Source: Lentisalinibacter orientalis
GTDB lineage: Bacteria; Pseudomonadota; Gammaproteobacteria; Steroidobacterales; Woeseiaceae
Assembly: GCF_040706535.1 (NCBI RefSeq)
Contig: NZ_JAPDRJ010000003.1
Location: 62,001 to 126,000 of the forward strand
Direction: 5' to 3'
DNA: 64,000 nt
Shown one piece after another: positions 41,883-50,974 of this stretch. Numbering within the stretch: position 1 is the stretch's first letter; every line of letters starts with the position of its first letter. Both the position numbers and the translations under genes were made by a program. The notes beneath the pieces are model-generated. The model had not been told where the DNA came from and ran no database searches. It worked only from the letters and a program-made list of their open reading frames with translations.

Positions 41883-42970
41883 ACGGGCCCGGCCGGGACG
41901 GTGCGGAGCGCGAGTCAGAAGCTGCCACCGCGCACCTCGATGAAAACCCGGCCGCGGGTGTTGCGTCCGCCGACAGCGAGCATCTCGCTACCGAGCGGCT
42001 GGACGAAGGCGGCGAGGGAGGGCGCAGGGACGCCGTCCGCGGCGCCGAACTCGCCATCGGCACGGTCATCGGCGGGCGTTACGAGCTCCTGCGCCGGGTG
42101 GCGGGCGGCAGCATGGGGGTGGTCTACAAGGCCCTCGACCGGCAACGCACGCTCGAGACCCACGAGCCGGCCTGGGTCGCCGTCAAGGTGCTGAAACCCC
42201 GACTCGACCAGCACGGCCCGGCGCTGCGCGCGCTGCAGAGAGAAGCCGAGACCGGGCTCCTCCTGGACCACCCCAACGTGGTGAGCTTCCATGGCCTGGG
42301 CCGGGACGGCAATCGTTTCTACATTGTGATGGAGTGGCTTCCGGGCTGCTCGCTGGCCGACTGGCTGGATCGGCGGCCGGGCGAGCCGATGCCCACCGGC
42401 GATGCCCTGCGAATCGTGCGCAGCATCGGCGCGGCCCTGGCCCATGCCCACGAGAGAGGCGTGGTCCACGCCGACGTGAAACCCGGCAACGTCATGCTGT
42501 TGCCGGACGGGAGCGTTCAGCTCTGCGATTTCGGTATCGCGCGGCTGGACCGGGTGCTCGCCACCGGCACGGGCACCTTCGACCCGGGAGTCCTGAAGGC
42601 GGCCACGCCGGCCTATTCCAGTCCGGAGGTCCTGAAAGGCGAGACGCCGACGATCCGCGACGACGTCTACTCGCTCGCCTGCCTCGCCTACCGCATGCTG
42701 TCCGGCCACCGGGTATTCGGCAGCCGGGATGCGACGGAGGCCGAGGCCGCGGGGGAGTCGCCGCGCCGCATCGAGGGCCTGAGTGAGACCCGCTGGCGCG
42801 CCCTGGAGGCGGCGCTCGCGTACTCTCGCTACGAGCGACCGGCGGACGTGCGCACCTTCCTGCGCCCGTTCGCCGCCGAAGGTGTCGGACGGCGCCGTCG
42901 CACCCTGCTGGTAGTGGCCGTGGCGCTGCTGGCCGCCGCGGCGGTCGTCCTGCCGCTGGTCGCGATCTGA
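41879..42970 (+). CDS. Membrane-anchored serine/threonine protein kinase (non-RD)
   Basis: 363 aa, GTG start in a GTGA overlap. A 60-residue acidic leader, then kinase subdomains: Gly-rich loop VAGGSMGVVYKAL, VAVKVL lysine, catalytic loop HADVKPGNVML (the usual HRD Arg is Ala), CDFGIARL with the DFG Asp, and a SPE motif in PAYSSPEVLKG. After the kinase domain an Arg-rich stretch leads into one C-terminal transmembrane helix (LLVVAVALLAAAAVVLPLVAI region), so the kinase faces the cytoplasm without an extracellular sensor. Confidence 0.85.
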   Translation: MNGPGRDGAERESEAATAHLDENPAAGVASADSEHLATERLDEGGEGGRRDAVRGAELAIGTVIGGRYELLRRVAGGSMGVVYKALDRQRTLETHEPAWVAVKVLKPRLDQHGPALRALQREAETGLLLDHPNVVSFHGLGRDGNRFYIVMEWLPGCSLADWLDRRPGEPMPTGDALRIVRSIGAALAHAHERGVVHADVKPGNVMLLPDGSVQLCDFGIARLDRVLATGTGTFDPGVLKAATPAYSSPEVLKGETPTIRDDVYSLACLAYRMLSGHRVFGSRDATEAEAAGESPRRIEGLSETRWRALEAALAYSRYERPADVRTFLRPFAAEGVGRRRRTLLVVAVALLAAAAVVLPLVAI

Positions 42971-43117
42971 CGGCAGCGAGACCCGCGCGAACGCCGGCGC
43001 CGGCGGTCCCTCGATCCGCTACAATGCGCTGCGGCGCTCGCCCGTGCGCCGGCGACAACGACAGGCGGCCGCCGGCACGGCGCGGGCGACGAGGGCGGCG
43101 AAGTTGACGGAGGCAGT

Positions 43118-44806
43118 GTGAGCGAACAGAAGGACAAGCGGCGGTATTCGCGCATCGTGGTGGAAGGCGTGGAGCACGCGCCCGGCCGGGCGATGCTGCG
43201 GGCGGTGGGCTTCGGCGACGAGGACTTCACCAAACCCCAGGTCGGCATCGCCTCCACCTGGAGCATGGTCACGCCCTGCAACATGCACATCGACGGGCTG
43301 GCCCGGTCTGCCGCGGAGGGCGCCGACGGGGCCGGCGGCAAGGCGGTCATCTTCAATACGATCACGGTCTCCGACGGCATCTCCATGGGCACGCCGGGCA
43401 TGCGCTACTCGCTGGTCTCGCGGGAAGTCATTGCCGACTCGATCGAGGCGGTGACCGGCGCGCAGGGCTTCGACGGCCTGGTCACCATCGGCGGCTGCGA
43501 CAAGAACATGCCGGGCTGCGTGATCGCCATGGCGCGGCTCGACCGCCCCTCCGTCTTCGTCTACGGCGGCACCATCCAGCCGGGGCCGAAGCGCCGGGAC
43601 ATCGTCTCGGTATTCGAGGCCGTCGGCGGCGTCTCGGCGGGCTCCGTGAGCATGGAGGAACTCGGCGAGGTGGAGCGCACGGCCATACCGGGACCCGGGG
43701 CCTGCGGCGGCATGTACACGGCCAACACCATGGCCTCCGCCATCGAGGCGCTCGGGCTCAGCCTGCCGGACAGTTCCGCCCAGGAGGCGGTCTCCGGCGC
43801 GAAGATCGAAGACTGCCGGCGGGCCGGGCGCGCCGTGCTGGAGCTGCTCCAGCGCGACATCCGGCCCTCGCACATACTGACCCGGGAAGCCTTCGAGAAC
43901 GCCATCACGGTGGTCATCGCGCTGGGCGGCTCCACCAATGCGGTGCTGCACCTGCTGGCCATCGCCCATGCCGCGAACGTGCCGCTGGAGCTGGACGACT
44001 TCACCCGCATCGGCAGACGCGTGCCCGTGCTGGCCGACCTGAAGCCGAGCGGACGCTACGTCATGAGCGACCTGGTGGCCATCGGCGGCATCCAGCCGCT
44101 GATGAAGATGCTGCTGGACGCCGGTCTGCTGCATGGCGACTGCCTGACCGTGACCGGACGGACGCTGGCCGAGAATCTCGCCGATGCCGGCACCTACCCG
44201 GCGGACCAGGACATCGTGCGGCCGCTCTCCGATCCGCTGAAGGCCGACAGCCATCTGGTGGTGCTGTACGGCAACGTCGCCCCGGAGGGCGCGGTGGCCA
44301 AGATCTCGGGCAAGGAGGGCACCCGCTTCACCGGCACCGCCCGCATCTACGAGGCCGAGGAGCAGGCCCTGCAGGCCATCCTGGACGGCGAGGTGCAGGC
44401 CGGCGACGTGGTGGTCGTGCGCTACGAGGGCCCGGTCGGCGGTCCCGGGATGCGCGAGATGCTGAGCCCGACCAGCGCGATCATGGGCAAGGGCCTCGGC
44501 GACAAGGTGGCGCTGATCACGGACGGGCGCTTCTCCGGCGGCAGCCACGGTTTCGTCGTGGGGCACGTGACGCCCGAAGCCGCGGTTGGCGGCCCGATCG
44601 GACTGCTGCGCGACGGCGACCGCATCACCATCGACGGCGCCGCCTGCCGCATCGAGGCGGACCTCTCTGCGGAGGAACTGGAGGCCCGTCGTGCCGACTG
44701 GGCGCCTTCCCGGCGGCCGCCCGCGCGGGGGCTGCTCGCCAAGTACGCCCGCCAGGTCAGCTCCGCCTCCCTGGGCGCGGTGACCGACCGCTTCGAAGAC
44801 GACTGA
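43118..44806 (+). CDS. ilvD: Dihydroxy-acid dehydratase
   Basis: 562 aa, GTG start after GGAGG. Iron-sulfur and active-site Cys are in TIGGCDKNMPGCV and PGPGACGGMYTANTM; the C-terminal GKGLGDKVALITDGRFSGG block is typical. It is the third step of isoleucine/valine synthesis. It is the shorter 560-residue form, more often a [2Fe-2S] enzyme. TACAAT at 43020-43025 may be a -10 element. 10 bp before the lysine fusion gene. Confidence 0.95.
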   Translation: MSEQKDKRRYSRIVVEGVEHAPGRAMLRAVGFGDEDFTKPQVGIASTWSMVTPCNMHIDGLARSAAEGADGAGGKAVIFNTITVSDGISMGTPGMRYSLVSREVIADSIEAVTGAQGFDGLVTIGGCDKNMPGCVIAMARLDRPSVFVYGGTIQPGPKRRDIVSVFEAVGGVSAGSVSMEELGEVERTAIPGPGACGGMYTANTMASAIEALGLSLPDSSAQEAVSGAKIEDCRRAGRAVLELLQRDIRPSHILTREAFENAITVVIALGGSTNAVLHLLAIAHAANVPLELDDFTRIGRRVPVLADLKPSGRYVMSDLVAIGGIQPLMKMLLDAGLLHGDCLTVTGRTLAENLADAGTYPADQDIVRPLSDPLKADSHLVVLYGNVAPEGAVAKISGKEGTRFTGTARIYEAEEQALQAILDGEVQAGDVVVVRYEGPVGGPGMREMLSPTSAIMGKGLGDKVALITDGRFSGGSHGFVVGHVTPEAAVGGPIGLLRDGDRITIDGAACRIEADLSAEELEARRADWAPSRRPPARGLLAKYARQVSSASLGAVTDRFEDD

Positions 44807-44816
44807 CGCCGGCGGC

Positions 44817-47492
44817 ATGGCAGAGGTGACCGACACGGCGCTTACGGAAGCGCCATTCCAGGACGCCCGCGAGCTCGGCGCGCCGCCAGCCTGTGCGGAC
44901 TCCACCTGGGTGGTGATGAAGTTCGGCGGCACCAGCGTGTCGTCCCTGGAAGACTGGCAGCGCATCGCCGGGCTGATCGGCAACCGGATGCGGGCGGGCC
45001 TGCGCCCGCTCGTGGTCTGCTCGGCGGTGGCCGGCGTCTCGAACGCGCTGCAGACCCTCATCGACCAGGCCATCGGCGGCGACCCGGAACCGGTGCTGGG
45101 CGAGATCCTCGAGCGCCACCGTCGCCTGGCGGGCGAGCTGCAACTCGATGCCGACGAAGTGTTGGGAGAGTATTTCGACGAACTGCGCCAGCTCGCCGCC
45201 GGAATCCGTCTGATCCGCGAGGCGAGCCCGCGGGTGCAGGCCCGCCTGATGGGGCTCGGCGAACTCATGAGCACGCGGCTCGGCGCTGCCTGGCTGGGCG
45301 CCCGGGGCGTCGATGCGGCCTGGACCGATGCCCGCGACCACCTGGCGGCCACGGGGCAGCGGAACAAGAACGAGCGCCAGCATTTCCTGAGCGCCGTCTG
45401 CGCCCACGAACGGGATCCGGACTTCCCGCAGCGCTTCGGGCCGGGCACCGGCGCGGTACTCACCCAGGGCTTCATCGCCCGCAACGAGGACGGCGAGACG
45501 GTGCTGCTCGGGCGCGGCGGCTCGGATACCTCGGCGGCCTATTTCGCTTCCCTGCTGGGGGCGCGTCGCCTCGAAATCTGGACCGACGTGCCCGGCATGT
45601 TCAGCGGCAATCCGCGGGCCGTACCGTCGGCGCGGCTGTTGACGGCGCTGCACTACGACGAGGCCCAGGAGATCGCCTCCACTGGCGGCAGCGTCCTGCA
45701 CCCGCGCTGCGTCCCGCCGGTGCGCCGGGCGCAGATCCCGATCCACGTGCGCTGGACCGCGCGGCCGGACCTGGACGGCACCGTGGTCTCGGCCGCCACC
45801 CGGGAGTCCGAGCCGCGGGTCAAGGCGATCTCGCTGCGCATGGGGCTGACGCTGGTGTCCATGGAAGGCGTGGCCATGTGGCAGGAGGTCGGTTTCCTGG
45901 CCGACGCCTTCGACGTCTTCCGGCGTCACTCCGTCTCGGTGGATCTGGTCTCCACCTCGGAGAGCAACGTTACCGTCTCCATCGACACCGCTTCCGGGGC
46001 CCTCGGCGGCGAGGCGATGGAGGCGCTGGTCGAGGAGCTGGAGACCATCTGCCGGGTGCGGGTGATCGAGGACTGCGCCGCCGTCAGTCTCGTGGGGCGG
46101 AAGATCCGCACGATCCTGCACCGGCTCGGCCCCGCGCTGGAGGTCTTCGAGGAGCAGCGCATCCACCTGGTGACCCAGGCGGCGAGCGACCTGAACCTGA
46201 CCTTCGTCGTCGACGACGAGCAGGGCTACCGGCTGGTGCAGAAGCTGCATAGCTCCATCATCGCGCCGCAGCGGCGGGGCGAGGCCTTCGGCCCCACCTG
46301 GGAGGCGCTGCAGGCCGAGGGCGAGGAGGCGCCGCGCCTGCCGCCCATGTGGTGGAGCCATCGCCGCCGGGAGCTGCTGGCGCTGTGCGAAGAGGAGTCG
46401 CCGCGCTATGTGTACGACGCAGATACGATCCGTTCGGCGATCGGCCGCCTGCAGTCCATCGAGCATCTGGACGCGGTGTTCTACGCCATGAAGGCGAATT
46501 CCAACCCGGACGTCCTGCGTCTGGTGGAGAGTGCCGGCGTGAATTTCGAATGCGTCTCGCCGGGCGAGATCAAGCGCGTACTGGAGCTGTTCCCGGACAT
46601 CGATCGGCGGCGCATCCTGTTCACACCCAATTTCGCGCCGCGCCGCGAATACGCCGACGGGCTGGAGCTCGGCGTCTGGGTGACACTCGACAACCTGCAT
46701 CCGCTGCGTGCCTGGCCGGAGCTCTTCCGCGGCCGGGATGTCTTCATCCGGCTCGACCCGGGTCAGGGCCGGGGCCATCACGAGCACGTGCGCACGGCCG
46801 GCACCCATTCCAAATTCGGCATCCCCCTGTTCGAGCTGGACGAGCTGGAGTCGCTGGCGGCGGCGGCCGGCGCGCGGATCGTCGGCATCCACGCCCACAC
46901 CGGCAGCGGCATCCTGGACCCGACCAACTGGGCCGAGGTGGCGAACGAGCTGGCCAATGCCGCCTCCCGGTTCCCAGACGTGCACACGCTGGACCTCGGC
47001 GGCGGGCTCGGCATACCGGAGAAACCGGGCGAGGAACCGCTGGATACCGGGGAGCTGGCGCGGCTGCTGGGCGAGTTGCGCGGCGCCTGGCCGGACTACC
47101 GGCTTTGGGTGGAGCCGGGCCGGTATCTGGTGGCCGAGTCGGGCGTGCTGCTCGCGCGGGTGACCCAGACCAAGGGCAAGGGGGCCGTGCGCTACGTGGG
47201 CATCGAGACGGGCATGAACAGCCTGATCCGTCCGGCGCTCTACGGTGCCTATCACGAGATCGTGAATCTCTCCCGGCTGGGCGAGCCGGCGACGGAGGTG
47301 GTGACGGTGGTCGGGCCCATCTGCGAGAGCGGCGACCGGCTGGGCAACGACCGCCTGCTGCCCGAGTGCCGGGAGGGCGACGTGATCCTGATCGCCAACA
47401 CGGGCGCCTACGGCTACACCATGGGTTCGCGCTACAACCTGCGCGAGCCGGCGGCCGAGACGCTGCTCGGGAGTGTAGCGCTCAGCGGGTGA
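44817..47492 (+). CDS. lysAC: Bifunctional aspartate kinase/diaminopimelate decarboxylase (LysC-LysA fusion)
   Basis: 891 aa. Residues 30-300 are aspartate kinase (MKFGGTSVSSLEDW, LGRGGSDTSAAYFA, WTDVPGMFSGNPR). Residues 340-480 are two ACT modules (MEGVAMWQEVGFLADAF; LNLTFVVDDEQGYRLV) for feedback control. Residues 530-890 are diaminopimelate decarboxylase (PLP lysine in FYAMKANSNPD, HAHTGSGIL, GGGLGIPEKPGEE, ICESGDRLG). One protein thus holds the first and last steps of lysine synthesis. The same fusion is known in Xanthomonadales. Its 3' end overlaps convergent hisE by 11 bp. Confidence 0.95.
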   Translation: MAEVTDTALTEAPFQDARELGAPPACADSTWVVMKFGGTSVSSLEDWQRIAGLIGNRMRAGLRPLVVCSAVAGVSNALQTLIDQAIGGDPEPVLGEILERHRRLAGELQLDADEVLGEYFDELRQLAAGIRLIREASPRVQARLMGLGELMSTRLGAAWLGARGVDAAWTDARDHLAATGQRNKNERQHFLSAVCAHERDPDFPQRFGPGTGAVLTQGFIARNEDGETVLLGRGGSDTSAAYFASLLGARRLEIWTDVPGMFSGNPRAVPSARLLTALHYDEAQEIASTGGSVLHPRCVPPVRRAQIPIHVRWTARPDLDGTVVSAATRESEPRVKAISLRMGLTLVSMEGVAMWQEVGFLADAFDVFRRHSVSVDLVSTSESNVTVSIDTASGALGGEAMEALVEELETICRVRVIEDCAAVSLVGRKIRTILHRLGPALEVFEEQRIHLVTQAASDLNLTFVVDDEQGYRLVQKLHSSIIAPQRRGEAFGPTWEALQAEGEEAPRLPPMWWSHRRRELLALCEEESPRYVYDADTIRSAIGRLQSIEHLDAVFYAMKANSNPDVLRLVESAGVNFECVSPGEIKRVLELFPDIDRRRILFTPNFAPRREYADGLELGVWVTLDNLHPLRAWPELFRGRDVFIRLDPGQGRGHHEHVRTAGTHSKFGIPLFELDELESLAAAAGARIVGIHAHTGSGILDPTNWAEVANELANAASRFPDVHTLDLGGGLGIPEKPGEEPLDTGELARLLGELRGAWPDYRLWVEPGRYLVAESGVLLARVTQTKGKGAVRYVGIETGMNSLIRPALYGAYHEIVNLSRLGEPATEVVTVVGPICESGDRLGNDRLLPECREGDVILIANTGAYGYTMGSRYNLREPAAETLLGSVALSG

Positions 47493-47793
47493 GGCTGCGG
47501 TGGCGGGCCTCCAGCTCGGCCGCCACGTCCGCCAGATCGAGGCCCTCGACCGCCAGCAGGACGAGCAGGTGATAGACCAGGTCGGCTGCCTCGCCGACGA
47601 CCGCGTTGGTGCCCGCGTCGGTGGCGCTGGCCAGCGCGGTTTCCACCGCTTCCTCGGCCACCTTCTGTGCCACCCGGGTCTTGCCGCCGGCCACCAGGCG
47701 GGCCGTGTAACTCTGCGGCGCCTGGGTATCCAGGCGCGCGTGGATCACCTGTTCCAGTTCCCGGAGGAAGGCCGGGTCCCGTTCTTCTGCCAT
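47482..47793 (-). CDS. hisE: Phosphoribosyl-ATP pyrophosphatase
   Basis: 103 aa, all-alpha MazG-like. The metal-binding E-x-x-E helix is visible in VAQKVAEEAVETALAS, and GEAADLVYHLLVLLA follows. Second step of histidine synthesis. In E. coli HisE is fused to HisI; here HisE stands alone and no hisI lies between it and hisF (4-bp gap). Last gene of the his operon. Confidence 0.95.
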   Translation of the reverse strand: MAEERDPAFLRELEQVIHARLDTQAPQSYTARLVAGGKTRVAQKVAEEAVETALASATDAGTNAVVGEAADLVYHLLVLLAVEGLDLADVAAELEARHRSLTR

Positions 47794-47797
47794 AGCC

Positions 47798-48565
47798 TTA
47801 GATCCTCATCTCTGTGCCGCGGTCGGCCAGCCAGCGTTTCAGTTCCGCGATATGGATCTCGCCGCTGTGGAAGACGCTCGCCGCCAGCGCGCCGTCGACG
47901 CGCGCCTCTGCGAATGCCGCCAGGAAATGTTCCGGCGCGCCGGCGCCGCCCGAGGCGATCAGCGGGATGCCGCAGACCGCACGCACGGCGGCGAGCTGGC
48001 GGAGGTCGTAGCCCTCCCGCACGCCGTCCTGGTTCATGCAGTTCAGCACGATCTCGCCTGCGCCGCGGCGCTGTACCTCGGCCACCCAGTCGAGGGTACG
48101 CCGGCGGGTCGCCGTCGTGCGGTCCGGGTCGCCGGTGTACTGGTAGACGAACCAGTCGCCGTCTTCCTCCCGGCTGTCGATGCCCACCACGACGCACTGC
48201 ACGCCGAAGCGGGCGGCGAGCCGGCTGATCAGTTCCGGGTCGGCGAGCGCCGGGCTGTTGATCGAGATCTTGTCGGCGCCCCGGTTCAGCACGCTCTCGG
48301 CGTCCTCCAGGCTGCGGATGCCGCCGGCGACGCAGAAGGGGATGTCGAGCACGGCCGCCACGCGTGAGACCCAGCTGCGGTCCACGGAGCGTCCGTCGGG
48401 GCTGGCGGTGATGTCGTAGAACACCAGTTCGTCGGCGCCCTCGTCCCGGTAGCGCCGGGCCAGATCCAGGATATCGCCCACGTCGCGGTGGTTGCGGAAG
48501 CGCACGCCCTTGACGACGCGGCCGTCGCGGACGTCCAGGCAGGGGATTATGCGTCGCGCGAGAAT
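47798..48565 (-). CDS. hisF: Imidazole glycerol phosphate synthase, cyclase subunit
   Basis: 255 aa if translation starts at ATT 48565. From there the protein reads (M)LARRIIPCLDVRDGRVVKG, aligning end to end with E. coli HisF. No ATG, GTG or TTG is in frame nearby, and GAGGAG lies eight bases upstream of the ATT, inside hisA. The (beta-alpha)8 barrel is shown by the catalytic Asp in CLDVRDG and by DKISINSPAL, GIDSR and LIASGGAGAPEHF. It joins ammonia from HisH to PRFAR. Overlaps hisA by 19 bp. Confidence 0.9.
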   Translation of the reverse strand: MLARRIIPCLDVRDGRVVKGVRFRNHRDVGDILDLARRYRDEGADELVFYDITASPDGRSVDRSWVSRVAAVLDIPFCVAGGIRSLEDAESVLNRGADKISINSPALADPELISRLAARFGVQCVVVGIDSREEDGDWFVYQYTGDPDRTTATRRRTLDWVAEVQRRGAGEIVLNCMNQDGVREGYDLRQLAAVRAVCGIPLIASGGAGAPEHFLAAFAEARVDGALAASVFHSGEIHIAELKRWLADRGTEMRI

Positions 48566-49287
48566 GACTGCAGCTCCTCTCTGGTCAGCGTGCCTTCCAG
48601 CAACGCCTTGCCGGTGATCGCCGCCGCGGCGCCGGCGCGCCTGAGCGACTCCAGGTCGTTCACGTCCCGCACGCCGCCGGAAGCCTGCAGGCCGATAGCC
48701 GGGAAGCGCGAGACGAACTCGCCGTACAGATCCACGTTGGGTCCGGTCAGCGCGCCGTCCCGGCTGATGTCGGTGCACAGCACGTGGCGCAAGGGCGGCT
48801 CCGTGAACCGCTCCACGGCCTGCCACAGGGTCAGCTCCGAGTCCCGCGTCCAGCCGTGGCTGGTCACCCGGGGGATGCCGCGCTCGTCGAGGCGCACGTC
48901 CAGCGCGATCACGATCCGCTCCGGTCCCGCCTCGCGCAGCCAGCCCGTGACGGTCTCGGGCCGGTTCACCGCCAGGCTGCCGATCACCACGCGATCGACG
49001 CCGCAGCCGAGCAGCCGCTCCAGGCGCTCCTGGTCGCGGATGCCGCCGCCCACCTGGACGGTCATCGTCGTCCCGGTGGCGATCGCGCGGATGATGTCCA
49101 GGTTGGCGGGGTCGCCGGTTCGGGCCCCGTCCAGGTCCACGACGTGCAGCTCGCGGCAGCCGGCCGACTGGTACTCCAGTGCGAGTTCGAGCGGGTCGTG
49201 GTCGTAGCCGGTCTCGGCGTCGAACTCGCCCTGAAACAGACGCACGCAGCGCCCGCCGCGCAGATCGATGGCCGGCATCACGATCAC
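48547..49287 (-). CDS. hisA: Phosphoribosylformimino-5-aminoimidazole carboxamide ribotide isomerase
   Basis: 246 aa, GTG at 49287 overlapping the hisH stop (GTGA). MPAIDLRGGRCVRLFQG at the start, GGGIRDQERLERLLGCGVDRVVIGS and TDISRDGALTGPNVDLY are typical of HisA, including both catalytic Asp. It performs the Amadori rearrangement before HisHF. A long upstream open frame is antisense-like read of hisH/hisB and was ignored. Confidence 0.95.
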   Translation of the reverse strand: MIVMPAIDLRGGRCVRLFQGEFDAETGYDHDPLELALEYQSAGCRELHVVDLDGARTGDPANLDIIRAIATGTTMTVQVGGGIRDQERLERLLGCGVDRVVIGSLAVNRPETVTGWLREAGPERIVIALDVRLDERGIPRVTSHGWTRDSELTLWQAVERFTEPPLRHVLCTDISRDGALTGPNVDLYGEFVSRFPAIGLQASGGVRDVNDLESLRRAGAAAAITGKALLEGTLTREELQSFSRDA

Positions 49288-49904
49288 AGCGCGTACTCCA
49301 GGAAGTTCTTCAGCACCGTCGCGCCGTGGACGGAAGAGCGCTCCGGGTGGAACTGCGTGGCGAAGAAGTTGCCGCTCTCGAACACGGCCGTGAACTCGCT
49401 CCCGTACTCCGTGCGTCCGGTGGTGGTCTCCGCCAGCGGCAGCGCGTAACTGTGAATGAAATAGAAGTGCGCGCCGTCGGGCACGTCCCGCAGGAGCACC
49501 GATTCGCCTTCCTTTCTCACCCGGTTCCAGCCCATGTGCGGGACGGGCAGGTCGGGCGAGGCGGGCAGCCGCCGGGCGCGTCCGGGGACGACACCGAGGC
49601 AGTCCGCATCGTCCTCCTCGGAGCCGGCGGCCAGCAGCTGCATGCCGAGGCAGATGCCGAGCACGGGCTGCGCGAGCGTGGGCAGCACCGCGTCGAGGCC
49701 GAAGGAACGGAGCCGCGCCATTGCGTCCGCCGCGGCGCCGACGCCCGGGAGTATCACCGCCCCTGCCCCGCGGATCTCGTCCACGTCGGTGCTGAGGGTG
49801 GCGTCCGCGCCGAGGCGCGCGAGCGCCCCGGTCAGCGAGGCGATGTTGGCACCGCCCGAGCCGACGATCACCACATCGTGTTCGTGATGGTAATCGCTCG
49901 CCAT
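49284..49904 (-). CDS. hisH: Imidazole glycerol phosphate synthase, glutamine amidotransferase subunit
   Basis: 206 aa. Class I amidotransferase triad: Cys in VLGICLGMQLLAAGS, and His-Glu in TQFHPERSS near the C-terminus. ILPGVGAAADAM forms the oxyanion region. It supplies ammonia to HisF. Starts 2 bp after the hisB stop. Confidence 0.95.
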   Translation of the reverse strand: MASDYHHEHDVVIVGSGGANIASLTGALARLGADATLSTDVDEIRGAGAVILPGVGAAADAMARLRSFGLDAVLPTLAQPVLGICLGMQLLAAGSEEDDADCLGVVPGRARRLPASPDLPVPHMGWNRVRKEGESVLLRDVPDGAHFYFIHSYALPLAETTTGRTEYGSEFTAVFESGNFFATQFHPERSSVHGATVLKNFLEYAL

Positions 49905-49906
49905 GG

Positions 49907-50974
49907 TTACAGCGTCCCTTTCGAGGAAGGCAACGCGTCTCCCTCGATACGCAGGGCCTGGCGCAGCGTGCGCCCGAGTCCCTTGAAGCAGATTTCCACC
50001 ATGTGGTGAGCGTTCTCGCCCTCCACCTCGACGTGCAGCGTGGCGCGCAGCGCATCGGCCAGGGAACGGAAGAAATGGGTGACCATCTCGGTGGGCAGCT
50101 CGCCGACCCGGTCCCGGGGGAACTCCCCACGGAAGACGAAATAGGGCCGGCCGGAGAGGTCCAGCGCGATACGGGCCTGGGCCTCGTCCATCGGCAGCAC
50201 GAACCCGAAGCGGCCGATACCGCGCTTGTCGCCCAGGGCCTCACGGATGGCCTCGCCGAGCGCGAGCGCCACGTCCTCCACGCTGTGATGCTCGTCGACG
50301 TGCAGGTCGCCGTCGCAGGTGAGCCGCAGCGAGAAGCCGCCGTGGGTGGCGATCTGCTCCAGCATGTGATCGAAGAAGCCGATACCGGTGGCGATGCGGT
50401 TGCCGCCTTCCCGGTCCAGGTCCACCGCGGCCGTGATGCGCGTCTCCCGGGTGTTGCGGGTGACGCTCGCCCGGCGGGGCAGGGCGCACAGCCGATGGGC
50501 GATGCCGCCCCAGTCCAGGCCGTCCTCGCCCAGACGCAGTCCCGGGATGCCGATGGCCTCGGCAAGCCGGGTATCCGTCTCCCGGTCGCCCACCACGGCG
50601 CTGCGTTCGAGATCCAGCGTGTTCGCCGCGAGGTAGCGGGTCAGGAGCCCGGTGGCGGGCTTGCGGCAGGCGCAGCCGTCCGTCTCGAAGTGGGGGCAGA
50701 TGAACTCCTCGTCGAAGGTGATGCCCTGGCTGGCGAACAGCGCGCGCATGTGCTCGTGGGGAATGCGGAAGTCGTCTTCGGGGAAGGAGTCGGTGCCCAG
50801 CCCGTCCTGGTTGGACACGAGCACGAAGCGGTAGCCCGCCGCCTTCAGGCGCAGCAATGCCGGGATGACACCCGGGACGAGGCGCACCTTGTCGAGACGG
50901 TCCACCTGCTCGTCGGGAGGTTCCTCGATCAGCGTGCCGTCCCGGTCGACGAACAGGACCCGCAGGCCGCTCAT
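49907..50974 (-). CDS. hisB: Bifunctional histidinol-phosphatase/imidazoleglycerol-phosphate dehydratase
   Basis: 355 aa, the same length as E. coli HisB. Residues 1-165: HAD phosphatase with VDRDGTLIEEP and the zinc-binding CPHFETDGCACRKP. Residues 170-355: IGP dehydratase with FFDHMLEQIATHGGF, DEHHSVEDVALALGEA and ENAHHMVEICFK metal ligands. The bifunctional form is restricted mainly to gammaproteobacteria and some relatives. ATGA overlap with hisC. Confidence 0.96.
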   Translation of the reverse strand: MSGLRVLFVDRDGTLIEEPPDEQVDRLDKVRLVPGVIPALLRLKAAGYRFVLVSNQDGLGTDSFPEDDFRIPHEHMRALFASQGITFDEEFICPHFETDGCACRKPATGLLTRYLAANTLDLERSAVVGDRETDTRLAEAIGIPGLRLGEDGLDWGGIAHRLCALPRRASVTRNTRETRITAAVDLDREGGNRIATGIGFFDHMLEQIATHGGFSLRLTCDGDLHVDEHHSVEDVALALGEAIREALGDKRGIGRFGFVLPMDEAQARIALDLSGRPYFVFRGEFPRDRVGELPTEMVTHFFRSLADALRATLHVEVEGENAHHMVEICFKGLGRTLRQALRIEGDALPSSKGTL

